Origin: DASUFP01 sp036274495
GTDB taxonomy: Bacteria; Bacteroidota; Bacteroidia; AKYH767-A; OLB10
Length of the DNA stretch: 15,634 bases
Direction: 5' to 3'
Assembly (NCBI GenBank): GCA_036274495.1
Contig: DASUFP010000070.1
Span: 1-15,634 of the forward strand
The first letter of the stretch is position 1, and each line of letters starts with the position of its first letter. The notes below the pieces were generated by a model. It worked only from the letters and a program-made list of their open reading frames with translations. It ran no database searches and had not been told where the DNA came from. The position numbers and the translations under genes were made by a program. This document shows positions 1 to 6,555 of the stretch, in pieces.

Positions 1-1
1 G

Positions 2-121
2 TCGCTATGGGAAATGTATTACGAAAACATTTTAACAGCGCAGGCCCGAAGCAACCGCGGGGGTGAGATGGAAGTGAATGTGCGCCTGAATAACCAACCA
101 TCCGGAATGCTTGCATCATAA
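2..121 (+). CDS. 3' end of an unrecognised gene (partial, cut by left edge)
   Basis: Reading frame 2 is open from the window edge to the TAA at 119-121, giving about 39 C-terminal residues that begin SLWEMYYEN and end NNQPSGMLAS. The composition looks coding (mixed charged, aromatic and small residues, normal codon use), whereas frame 1 stops at 64-66. A terminator-like hairpin follows about 40 bases after the stop, which fits a real gene end. I do not recognise the family from so short a tail, so no function is given. The alternative is chance open frame at a contig edge; the hairpin and residue make-up argue mildly against that. Confidence 0.5.
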   Translation, partial: SLWEMYYENILTAQARSNRGGEMEVNVRLNNQPSGMLAS

Positions 122-158
122 TGAAAGCTAAGAAAAAAGCACAGGCGCACAGAGCGGG

Positions 159-186
159 AGGAAGCTTGGTTGCTTCTTGATTTTTT
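159..186 (+). terminator. Probable intrinsic terminator of the left-edge gene
   Basis: A 7-bp stem (159-165 with 172-178, including one G.T pair; core GAAGC/GCTTC) with a 6-base loop is followed by a T run at 181-186. It lies 38 bases after the TAA of the partial gene and points in the same direction. The T run also forms the left arm of a second hairpin at 181-217, so the two structures would compete. Confidence 0.45.
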
Positions 187-217
187 GGTTCTTTTGTATC
201 AAGACAAAAGAACAAAA
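181..217. repeat. Inverted repeat TTTTGGTTCTTTTGT / ACAAAAGAACAAAA
   Basis: GTTCTTTTGT at 188-197 pairs perfectly with ACAAAAGAAC at 204-213 around the 6-base loop ATCAAG; after one bulged G (187) the stem continues as T/A pairs at 183-186 with 214-217. It is non-coding. From memory, very similar sequences recur in intergenic regions of Bacteroidota genomes; that cannot be tested here. Confidence 0.55.
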
Positions 218-240
218 GCCCCGCGGCAGCGGTAAAAGTT

Positions 241-286
241 ATCCGCCTTCGCCAAGGCTCCGGCGGATACAATCCGCCGCGGCGGA
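241..286. repeat. GC-rich palindromic (REP-like) intergenic element
   Basis: Two adjacent structures. The first, 241-268, has a 7-bp outer stem ATCCGCC/GGCGGAT and an inner GCC-AA-GGC stem (251-258). The second is a perfect 14-base palindrome TCCGCCGCGGCGGA at 273-286. Both share the TCCGCC/GGCGGA arms, so they look like copies of one palindromic unit. GC content is far above the surrounding AT-rich sequence. This resembles repetitive extragenic palindromes; the function is unknown. Confidence 0.6.
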
Positions 287-449
287 GTTATTAGCGAAGT
301 CCTGAAGTGTGTTTCAAACGCAGTGAGAAATGCTGCTTCATAGGTCATACAACACAGTGCTGGCAATGAATAATGCGCGTTCGGATGTCGGATTTTCAGT
401 ATAGCTGTTCCGGTGATGTTGTACGTTTTTTATTTCTCCACCGCAACCC

Positions 450-468
450 GGGGGCCCTCCGGGCCCCC
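450..468. repeat. Perfect GC hairpin GGGGGCCC-TCC-GGGCCCCC
   Basis: An 8-bp all-G/C stem (450-457 with 461-468) closes a 3-base loop. It sits in the non-coding stretch between the left-edge gene and the 3' end of purQ. No T run follows on the plus strand; on the minus strand the first T-rich stretch is not adjacent, so it is not a clear terminator. The whole of 122-691 shows no convincing gene: the open frames there have unnatural composition or are antisense to purQ. Confidence 0.5.
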
Positions 469-508
469 TCCCGCAGTAAAGTTAAAGGGAAACGACATGC
501 GAAAAGCA

Positions 509-524
509 TTGTAAACGTTTACAA
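509..524. promoter_or_regulatory. Operator-like palindrome TTGTAAACGTTTACAA
   Basis: A perfect 16-base palindrome with a central CG. Its AAACGTTT core is the form known for LacI/GalR-family operators, including the PurR box of enterobacteria. It lies between two convergent genes, about 170 bases beyond the 3' end of purQ, so no promoter that it would control is visible. Either it serves an unseen small transcript or it is coincidental or structural. Confidence 0.3.
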
Positions 525-561
525 ACGGGTAAGTTTGAAAACCATCATCCAATTTGAATCA

Positions 562-576
562 TTGTTAACGTAACAA
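562..576. promoter_or_regulatory. Second, related inverted repeat TTGTTA-ACG-TAACAA
   Basis: Six-base arms at 562-567 and 571-576 flank ACG. It begins 53 bases after the start of the perfect palindrome at 509 and shares the TTGT...ACG...ACAA pattern, one base shorter. It may be a second site for the same protein. This is weak evidence alone. Confidence 0.2.
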
Positions 577-691
577 CCATTGCAATAAAGTGAATACGCA
601 TGGCAAATCATACATCAAGCAATTCAATTGCAATGCAACAGATTTTTTGTAGTGGTTTAGGAGAAAAAAGAAAACGGTGTATACCTGCGTA

Positions 692-1384
692 TCAGCTCTC
701 AACCATATTCAGCACCGACTCAAAAATTATACGTCCGTCGGTATTGCTGAGCACTCCTTCGGTGCACCGTTCAGGGTGTGGCATCATACCAAAGACATTG
801 CGCTCTTTGTTGCAAATACCGGCAATGTTTTCGAGCGCTCCGTTTGGATTTGACTCCGATGTGGTATTGCCACTTTGATCGCAGTAACGGAAAAGCACCT
901 GATCGTTATCGTTGAGTGATTTTAAAATAGCGTCATCTGCGAAAAACTTTCCTTCTCCATGTGCAACAGGAACTTTTATAACCTGTCCGATTGCCATTTT
1001 AGATGTTACAAGACTCTGATCGGTTTCGGCGCGCATGAAAATATTTTTGCAAACAAACTGTCGGTTGTCGTTGTGCATTAGAGCACCCGGCAGCAGATGA
1101 GCTTCGGTAAGAATCTGAAAGCCGTTGCAAATACCCAAGACAAATCCGCCTTTTGAAGCGAACTCCATAACTTCCTGCATAATGGGTGAAAAACGTGCAA
1201 TGGCTCCTGACCGCAGGTAGTCGCCATATGAAAAGCCGCCGGGGAGCACAATAAAATCGCATCCGCGAAGAGAGTGATCTTTGTGCCAAAGCATTTCAAC
1301 TTCCTGACCCATGACAGTACCCAAAACATGCTGCATGTCGCGGTCGCAATTGGAACCGGGGAATACGACAATACCGAATTTCAT
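692..1384 (-). CDS. purQ: Phosphoribosylformylglycinamidine synthase, glutaminase subunit PurQ
   Basis: Class I glutamine amidotransferase subunit of FGAM synthase (step 4 of de novo purine synthesis): it hydrolyses glutamine and passes ammonia to PurL in the cytoplasm. The 230-residue product starts MKFGIVVFPGSNCDRD, the family's typical N-terminus. The catalytic triad is visible: Cys86 in GICNGFQ (84-90) and His203/Glu205 in HPER; the oxyanion region is LPGGFSYGDYLRSGA (47-61). A longer frame begins at a TTG at 1405, but that codon lies inside the -7 promoter box (1403-1410), so the ATG at 1384 is chosen. A stand-alone PurQ implies a small PurL and a PurS elsewhere, not the large fused PurL. 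It lies downstream of the DUF6427-like gene (46-base gap) but has its own promoter motif. Confidence 0.96.
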   Translation of the reverse strand: MKFGIVVFPGSNCDRDMQHVLGTVMGQEVEMLWHKDHSLRGCDFIVLPGGFSYGDYLRSGAIARFSPIMQEVMEFASKGGFVLGICNGFQILTEAHLLPGALMHNDNRQFVCKNIFMRAETDQSLVTSKMAIGQVIKVPVAHGEGKFFADDAILKSLNDNDQVLFRYCDQSGNTTSESNPNGALENIAGICNKERNVFGMMPHPERCTEGVLSNTDGRIIFESVLNMVES

Positions 1385-1402
1385 TTCATCAATTATTTCC
1401 CG

Positions 1403-1410
1403 CAAAGGTA
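1403..1410 (-). promoter_or_regulatory. Bacteroidota -7 box (TACCTTTG) of purQ
   Basis: On the minus strand this reads TACCTTTG, an exact match to TAnnTTTG, the -7 element of the Bacteroidota primary sigma factor. It ends 18 bases before the purQ ATG. A -33 TTG at the usual 19-21 base spacing is not clear (TTAA is found there). Confidence 0.5.
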
Positions 1411-1430
1411 AGCAATCCCCCTGAAATGGC

Positions 1431-2423
1431 TTAATACACGCCCACTATATGGTTCGATACCAGCAAAACGGCCATCATCCAAAAAAGCAGCTCACTCCAC
1501 CAGAATTTTTTAGTAGCCAGGAAGTAATATCCAAACATCATGGCGAGGGGAACTGTAAGAATTGAAAAACGGTAGAGGGCATCGCTGCCGGCAATACCTA
1601 ATGTGGCGAGGGAGACTCCGAGGTAAATAAAAATTACCTCCTGATAGGCACGTGCCCGGGTAACATTTTTATAAAAGTTGGAGCGGATACGAACCACGGT
1701 AAGGATAAAAAATAATAACAGAAAGCTCAGGTTAATGCGGTAGTCGTAGCGGGTCATCCACGAAACGTCGATAAAGGAAGCGGCATTGCGGCCGGTAAGT
1801 GGTTCCAGGTATCTGTCGAGGCCATGAGTCCAGTAGAGGTAAACAAAGACGAGAAAGTATGGGACAACCAGTCCGATACATGCAGTGAGCAGGTCGCGCC
1901 AGCCAACAGTGCGCAGCATGAATAGTCCAATAAAAAAGAGCAGCATCAGTGCGGCTGCCGGCAGGTAAAAGAGTGACGCCACCGAAACCAGCATAAAAGT
2001 GTCGAACAACAATCCCGTTGGAGACGGATTTTTGTAGAGCTTAAACATTTTGTCGAGGGCAACGAGCAAAATGGTGTTAACAATAAGGATAGGGTGGAAG
2101 GTGAGAAAGCCGGGGAAATAGGCAATCAGCAGCATGTAGGCCATGCCGGGGAGGTAGCTGTTTTTATAAAGCACCTCGTGTTTTTCGATTAGCCGGTTTA
2201 CCTGAAAAACCTGGTAAGTAGTTAGCAGAAAGCCGATTACTGCTACTATCCAGCCGGGTAAATTATGAGCTACATCTGCCACTACCTGAAAAAGGGGCAT
2301 GGGTTGCCTGACCTCGTAGAGTGCAGGCGTACCCAGCGAGGCAGAAATCCAGGCTGCCGCCATAAATGCCGGGATGATGATCAGGGCCAGGGGGCTGGAG
2401 TTTCTGAAAATGTTGACTATCAT
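1431..2423 (-). CDS. Polytopic inner-membrane protein, DUF6427-like
   Basis: A 330-residue protein made almost entirely of hydrophobic segments (about nine or ten likely membrane helices from residue 13 to the C-terminus), with short loops rich in Arg, Lys and Tyr. The N-terminal MIVNIFRNSSP and the overall design match what I remember of the DUF6427 family of Bacteroidota, which lies close to purD in many of these genomes, as here. The function is unknown. There is no signal for transport or catalysis that I can name. It starts at the ATG at 2423, back to back with a small membrane protein gene at 2521. A near-match to the -7 box (AACCTTTG on the minus strand, 2458-2465) lies upstream, so the two genes probably share overlapping divergent promoters. 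Confidence 0.8.
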   Translation of the reverse strand: MIVNIFRNSSPLALIIIPAFMAAAWISASLGTPALYEVRQPMPLFQVVADVAHNLPGWIVAVIGFLLTTYQVFQVNRLIEKHEVLYKNSYLPGMAYMLLIAYFPGFLTFHPILIVNTILLVALDKMFKLYKNPSPTGLLFDTFMLVSVASLFYLPAAALMLLFFIGLFMLRTVGWRDLLTACIGLVVPYFLVFVYLYWTHGLDRYLEPLTGRNAASFIDVSWMTRYDYRINLSFLLLFFILTVVRIRSNFYKNVTRARAYQEVIFIYLGVSLATLGIAGSDALYRFSILTVPLAMMFGYYFLATKKFWWSELLFWMMAVLLVSNHIVGVY

Positions 2424-2471
2424 AACATTACAATGCCCGTTGCTGTTTCAGGTGAGACAAAGGTTAAAAAA

Positions 2472-2502
2472 TTGCAGCGCTTTGAAAAATAGGTTATTTT
2501 TG
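2472..2502 (+). promoter_or_regulatory. Promoter of the small membrane protein gene (TTG-20 bp-TATTTTTG)
   Basis: TTG at 2472-2474 and TATTTTTG at 2495-2502 are separated by 20 bases, an excellent fit to the Bacteroidota TTG-N19-21-TAnnTTTG promoter. The -7 box ends 18 bases before the ATG at 2521, so the leader would be about a dozen bases. This position also excludes upstream starts (2374, for example) of the same open frame. Confidence 0.65.
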
Positions 2503-2520
2503 CGCAAAACTTGTAGAAGT

Positions 2521-2721
2521 ATGGATATCATTTTTCACGGCATCGCCTCACTGTTTGAGTGGATCTTTGAAGTTGCAAAGCCAATAGGCCGCATGGCCAA
2601 CACGTTTTTTATTGCTGCCGGATTTATCGGGACGTTTTACTGGTTGTGGTACGACACGCACGTAAACAAAGGTGGCAAGAATTTTATGTCGGACGGCCCC
2701 GGCAGTTCCGAAAAGCATTAA
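2521..2721 (+). CDS. Small single-pass membrane protein (DUF6341-like?)
   Basis: A 66-residue product starting MDIIFHGIASLFEWIFEV. It has an amphipathic first 20 residues, one membrane helix around residues 26-44 (TFFIAAGFIGTFYWLWY) and a short hydrophilic tail. I chose this start because an excellent promoter lies just upstream of it. A small membrane protein between purD and the DUF6427 gene is the arrangement I recall for DUF6341 in Flavobacteriia; the family assignment is by position and size, not by clear similarity. Its TAA overlaps the purD stop codon on the other strand. The function is unknown; a partnership with the divergent DUF6427-like protein is plausible but not shown. Confidence 0.65.
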   Translation: MDIIFHGIASLFEWIFEVAKPIGRMANTFFIAAGFIGTFYWLWYDTHVNKGGKNFMSDGPGSSEKH

Positions 2722-4016
2722 TTCATTTTCAGGTTTTCCAGCAGAATAAGATCGGTTCCCACATCGGAACGGAAATACTTATTCTTAAATTGAATCGCTT
2801 CGGCATTTTTTCTTGAAGTTGCCGCCGCCGAGCGGATAGAATCTCCGAAAGAGGTTATTGCAAGCACTCTGCCGCCGGCGGTTACAACTTGTCCATTGTG
2901 CATAGCAGTCCCGGCATGAAACAACAGACTATCAGTTACCGAATCCAATCCGGTGACAGGAAATCCTTTTTCATAATCAGACGGATAACCTCCCGACACC
3001 AACATAATCGTTACAGCGGTGCGGTGGTCGGTTTGCAATTTACATAAGTGAAGTTTTTTATCGGCTACAGCCTGAAAAAGTTCCACCAGATCATTTTTAA
3101 TTCGCGGTAATACCACTTCTGTTTCCGGATCGCCCATGCGTGCGTTGTATTCAATTACATAGGGTTCGCCGGCTACATTCATTAAACCAAAAAAGAGAAA
3201 CCCGCGGTAATTGATGCCCTCTTTTTTAAGTCCTGCGATGGTAGGTTTCACAATCCACTCTTCAACTTTTTTCATAAAAACGGGATCGGCGAATGAAACA
3301 GGAGAAACAGCGCCCATGCCACCTGTGTTGGGTCCGGTATCGCCTTCGCCTATACGCTTGTAGTCTTTTGCTTCAGGTAAAAGCAAATACGACTCGCCAT
3401 CAGTTAAAGCAAACACACTTACTTCGATACCATCAAGGAATTCTTCAATGACAACAGTTTGAGATGCCGCACCGAATTTAGATCCTGTAAGCATGTCGCG
3501 CAACTCCTGTTGTGCCGCATCGAGGTCGTCAAGAATTACTACTCCTTTTCCTGCAGCGAGACCATCGGCTTTTAACACATAAGGCGCTTCAAGGGTCTCC
3601 AGAAAATCGAGTCCGTTGTCGAGTGTGTCGTTCGTAAAACTTTCATAAGCGGCAGTGGGAATGTGATGCCGTTTCATAAACCGTTTCGAAAAATCCTTAC
3701 TTCCTTCCAGTTGTGCGCCATCCTGCCGCGGACCTATTACCGGAATGTGATAAAGCAGGGCGTCGGCTTCAAAGAAATCACGAATACCTTTTACAAGCGG
3801 ATCTTCGGGTCCCACCACAACCATGCTGATGGATTTTTCGAGGCACACTTTTTTGATGGCTTCAAAATCGGTAGCAGAACAATCAATATTAATTCCAAAC
3901 CGTGAACTGCCGGCATTTCCCGGAGCAATGTACAGCGATTCGCACAAAGTGCTTTGTGCAAGTTTCCATGCAAGTGCATTTTCGCGGCCACCGGAGCCAA
4001 GGAGCAGGATGTTCAT
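2718..4016 (-). CDS. purD: Phosphoribosylamine-glycine ligase (GAR synthetase)
   Basis: Step 2 of de novo purine synthesis: phosphoribosylamine + glycine + ATP to glycinamide ribonucleotide, in the cytoplasm. The 432-residue length is usual. The N-terminal domain begins MNILLLGSGGREN; VVVGPEDPLVKGI (66-78), QLEGSKDFSK (102-111), the ATP-grasp segment KADGLAAGKGV (149-159), GPNTGGMGA (228-236) and EYNARMGDPETE (289-300) are all present in order. It starts 9 bases after the stop of the acyl-CoA carboxylase gene, so both are very probably on one transcript. Its stop codon overlaps the stop of the small plus-strand gene. No defects are seen. Confidence 0.97.
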   Translation of the reverse strand: MNILLLGSGGRENALAWKLAQSTLCESLYIAPGNAGSSRFGINIDCSATDFEAIKKVCLEKSISMVVVGPEDPLVKGIRDFFEADALLYHIPVIGPRQDGAQLEGSKDFSKRFMKRHHIPTAAYESFTNDTLDNGLDFLETLEAPYVLKADGLAAGKGVVILDDLDAAQQELRDMLTGSKFGAASQTVVIEEFLDGIEVSVFALTDGESYLLLPEAKDYKRIGEGDTGPNTGGMGAVSPVSFADPVFMKKVEEWIVKPTIAGLKKEGINYRGFLFFGLMNVAGEPYVIEYNARMGDPETEVVLPRIKNDLVELFQAVADKKLHLCKLQTDHRTAVTIMLVSGGYPSDYEKGFPVTGLDSVTDSLLFHAGTAMHNGQVVTAGGRVLAITSFGDSIRSAAATSRKNAEAIQFKNKYFRSDVGTDLILLENLKMN

Positions 4017-4025
4017 AATTGAAAT

Positions 4026-5567
4026 TTACAACGGAATATTCCCATGTTTTTTCTTTGGCATGGAGGCAACTTTATTTTCAAGCATCTTAAAAGCGCGAAT
4101 CAGTTTTTCGCGTGTCGCGTCGGGGCGAATAACTTCGTCGATGTAACCCCGCTCGGCAGCTTTATATGGATTTGCAAACATGTCGATGTATTCTTTTTCT
4201 TTTTCTTTCAGCTTTGCTGCCGGATCTTTTGCTTCGGTAATTTCCTTTCGGAAAATAATTTCGGCAGCACCCTTTGCTCCCATCACCGCAATTTCAGCCG
4301 AAGGCCAGGCGTAGTTCATATCGGCTCCGATATGTTTGGAGTTCATCACATCGTAAGCGCCGCCGTAAGCCTTGCGGGTGATTACAGTAATACGCGGTAC
4401 AGTAGCTTCGCAGAAGGCATAGAGGAGTTTTGCTCCATTGGTGATGATGGCATTCCACTCCTGATCGGTGCCAGGAAGAAATCCCGGTACATCTTCAAAC
4501 ACCAGTAATGGAATGTTGAATGAATCGCAAAAGCGCACGAAGCGTGCCGCTTTGGTAGAAGCATGTATGTCGAGTACACCGGCAAGATGTGCCGGCTGAT
4601 TGGCAACAATACCGATGCTGCGTCCTGCAATGCGTGCAAACCCGACAACAATATTTTCGGCGAAATTTTTATGCACTTCAAAAAACGAACCCTCATCAAT
4701 TACCTGTTCTATCACTTCGCGGATATCGTAAGGCTGATTTGGATTTGCGGGAATAATGGAATCAAGCAGCGGCCTTGTTTCGTTTCCGCTTTTGTAAGCA
4801 ACAAATGGCGGTTCGTCTTCGCAGTTCGAAGGCATATAACTTAACAGCTGTTTGATGTAGTTAATGCATTCTATTTCGTTTGCACAGGAGAAATGAGTAA
4901 CTCCTGATTTAGATGAGTGGGTGGAAGCTCCACCCAGTTCTTCTGAAGTCACCTCTTCATGCGTCACCGTTTTTACAACATTAGGTCCGGTGACAAACAT
5001 ATAAGAGGTGTTTTCTACCATCAGTATAAAATCGGTTATCGCGGGAGAATAAACCGCGCCACCTGCACAGGGGCCCATAATTGCGCTTATCTGAGGTACA
5101 ACTCCTGATGCAAGTGTGTTCCTGTAAAAGATGTCGGCGTATCCGCCAAGCGAAACCACTCCCTCCTGGATACGGGCGCCGCCGGAGTCGTTTAGGCCAA
5201 TTAAAGGAACCCCATTTTGCAACGAGAGATCCATGATGCGGCATATTTTTTCGGCATGTGTTTCGGAAAGCGACCCTCCGAATACCGTAAAGTCCTGTGA
5301 GAATACATAAACAGCCCTGCCGTTAATGGTTCCGTATCCTGTTACCACGCCATCGCCGGGATAGAGTTCTTTATCAAGACCAAAGTCGCGCGAGCGGTGT
5401 GTCACCAGCATGCCTATTTCTTCAAATGAACCCTCGTCGAGTAAAAAGTGCAGCCTTTCGCGGGCGGTAAGCTTTCCCTTTTTGTGCTGCGCCTCAATGC
5501 GTTTGGGTCCCCCGGCCTTGTGGGCCTCTTTAATCCGGTTCTCTAAATCTTTAAGTCTTTGATCCAT
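4026..5567 (-). CDS. Acyl-CoA carboxylase beta (carboxyltransferase) subunit, propionyl-CoA carboxylase/MmdA type
   Basis: Biotin-dependent carboxyltransferase of the PccB/MmdA family: moves CO2 between carboxybiotin and an acyl-CoA (propionyl-CoA to/from methylmalonyl-CoA). The 513-residue length is normal. The N-terminal crotonase-like domain shows LTARERL (33-39), LNDSGGARIQEG (125-136) and GPCAGGAVYSPA (165-176); the C-terminal domain shows FEDVPGFLPGTDQE and RKAYGGAYDVM, the paired oxyanion-hole glycine motifs. The C-terminal KKKHGNIPL is typical of the family. The biotin carboxylase and biotin carrier partners are not in the window, so it must work with subunits encoded elsewhere; whether it acts as carboxylase or as part of a decarboxylase pump cannot be told. 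It leads a two-gene unit with purD. Confidence 0.93.
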   Translation of the reverse strand: MDQRLKDLENRIKEAHKAGGPKRIEAQHKKGKLTARERLHFLLDEGSFEEIGMLVTHRSRDFGLDKELYPGDGVVTGYGTINGRAVYVFSQDFTVFGGSLSETHAEKICRIMDLSLQNGVPLIGLNDSGGARIQEGVVSLGGYADIFYRNTLASGVVPQISAIMGPCAGGAVYSPAITDFILMVENTSYMFVTGPNVVKTVTHEEVTSEELGGASTHSSKSGVTHFSCANEIECINYIKQLLSYMPSNCEDEPPFVAYKSGNETRPLLDSIIPANPNQPYDIREVIEQVIDEGSFFEVHKNFAENIVVGFARIAGRSIGIVANQPAHLAGVLDIHASTKAARFVRFCDSFNIPLLVFEDVPGFLPGTDQEWNAIITNGAKLLYAFCEATVPRITVITRKAYGGAYDVMNSKHIGADMNYAWPSAEIAVMGAKGAAEIIFRKEITEAKDPAAKLKEKEKEYIDMFANPYKAAERGYIDEVIRPDATREKLIRAFKMLENKVASMPKKKHGNIPL

Positions 5568-5628
5568 AATTAATTGAAATCGCTCCAGAAACGCATTTCA
5601 AAGCAAAGAAACTGAAAATTGAGGGGAT

Positions 5629-5665
5629 AAAAAAGGCCCGGTTTTCGGTTGGTGACCGCTACCGG
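5629..5665 (-). terminator. Terminator-like hairpin upstream of the carboxylase gene
   Basis: Nested stem: CCGGT (5638-5642) with ACCGG (5661-5665) and inside it CGGT (5646-5649) with ACCG (5655-5658), loop TGGTG. Read on the minus strand it is followed after GGCC by six T (5629-5634), the form of an intrinsic terminator. It ends about 60 bases before the carboxylase ATG, so it could be a leader attenuator or an insulator against leftward transcription from the cmoA side. Confidence 0.4.
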
Positions 5666-5809
5666 AGCTTTTGGCAGACGATTGGGGTTAGTATGATACC
5701 ATAAAAGTGGCAGTTTAAGAGGGGTCAATTCACAATAGATTCATTATTATTATGCAATTTTGGCGGTTATTCATAATTTTCAGGAAGATCAGCATCACAC
5801 ACAGTAATT

Positions 5810-6553
5810 ATGTCAGAACAGAAAACAGAAAAAAAAGACAAGGTCTTTTCTGAGGAGAAAAAAGCCGTCGACGATTTCAAGTTTGGAGAAAATGTAGTGC
5901 GTGTATTCGACGACATGGTATCGAGGTCGGTGCCATTTTATGGTGAGATACAGCGGATGATTTGTGAACAGGTTGCCGACTTTGCTGTTCCGAACACCAA
6001 TGTGTACGATTTAGGATGCAGTACAGGCACCACACTGCTTGGACTGGATCCGTTGCTGCCGCCTGAAGTTGGTTTCAGGGGTGTTGACGATTCACCGGAA
6101 ATGATCAGCCAATGTCTGGAGAACTTTAAAGCAGCGGGCTTCAAGCGTGATTATGAGGTGAACTACGGTGATTTAAACGACGGTGTCACCATCGAAAATG
6201 CATCGGTGGCCATTATGTGTCTCACGCTTCAGTTTGTGCGTCCGTTATTTCGTGAAGATCTGGTAAAATCCGTTTTTGATCAGCTCGATCATAACGGTTG
6301 TTTTATTCTGGTTGAGAAAGTACTGGGAGAAGATTCGATGTTCAACCGCCATTTCATCAAATATTATTACAACATGAAGCGCCGTCACCATTACAGTGAA
6401 ATGGAGATCAGTCAGAAAAGGGAGGCGCTGGAGAATGTTTTAATTCCGTACCGGTTATCGGAGAACATTGAAATGCTGAAGCGCTGCGGATTTCGTTCGA
6501 CAGAAGTGTTTTTTAAATGGTATAACTTTACCGGAATCATAGCAATGAAATAA
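5810..6553 (+). CDS. cmoA: Carboxy-S-adenosyl-L-methionine synthase CmoA
   Basis: Class I SAM-dependent-fold enzyme that converts SAM and prephenate into carboxy-SAM (Cx-SAM), phenylpyruvate and water; in E. coli, CmoB then uses Cx-SAM to carboxymethylate wobble uridine (cmo5U34) of tRNAs. The 247-residue length equals that of E. coli CmoA. Matches by eye: VFDDMVSRSVPFY (32-44), SAM motif VYDLGCSTGTTLL (65-77), VDDSPEMISQC (92-102), ENASVAIMCLTLQF (129-142) and YSEMEISQKREALENV (195-210). Arg204 in SQKR lines up with E. coli Arg199, which I recall as binding the Cx-SAM carboxylate. It is the first gene of a tight operon: the next ATG is 2 bases after its stop. No cmoB is in the window. A weak -7 box TAATTTTC (5774-5781) lies upstream. 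Confidence 0.9.
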   Translation: MSEQKTEKKDKVFSEEKKAVDDFKFGENVVRVFDDMVSRSVPFYGEIQRMICEQVADFAVPNTNVYDLGCSTGTTLLGLDPLLPPEVGFRGVDDSPEMISQCLENFKAAGFKRDYEVNYGDLNDGVTIENASVAIMCLTLQFVRPLFREDLVKSVFDQLDHNGCFILVEKVLGEDSMFNRHFIKYYYNMKRRHHYSEMEISQKREALENVLIPYRLSENIEMLKRCGFRSTEVFFKWYNFTGIIAMK

Positions 6554-6555
6554 TT

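Noticed and set aside
373..573. Plus-strand open frame of 66 codons in the left intergenic region
   Set aside because: Starts at a non-convincing ATG, runs through the GC hairpin and the operator-like palindrome, and has an unnatural residue make-up with no promoter.
676..685. GGTGTATACC as a terminator of purQ
   Set aside because: Only three base pairs form around GTATAC; the T-rich sequence after it on the minus strand is interrupted, so the evidence is too weak to list.
122..691. A structured non-coding RNA gene (tmRNA, RNase P, 6S or tRNA)
   Set aside because: No recognisable tRNA arms or conserved elements were found; the hairpins look like repeats rather than one RNA fold.
600..878. 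Plus-strand open frame of 92 codons with AGGAGAAAA-like sequence inside it
   Set aside because: Most of it is antisense to purQ, its composition is not protein-like, and there is no promoter box before it.
1385..1405. Seven-residue longer start for purQ
   Set aside because: The TTG start at 1405 is part of the TTTG of the -7 promoter box, and the family begins at MKFGIVVFPGSN.
2374..2520. Upstream extension of the small membrane protein to 115 residues
   Set aside because: The extension crosses the start of the divergent gene and the promoter itself; the ATG at 2521 is 18 bases after a perfect -7 box.
4044..4508. 154-codon plus-strand open frame
   Set aside because: Fully antisense to the acyl-CoA carboxylase gene, Phe-rich shadow of Lys/Glu codons on the other strand.
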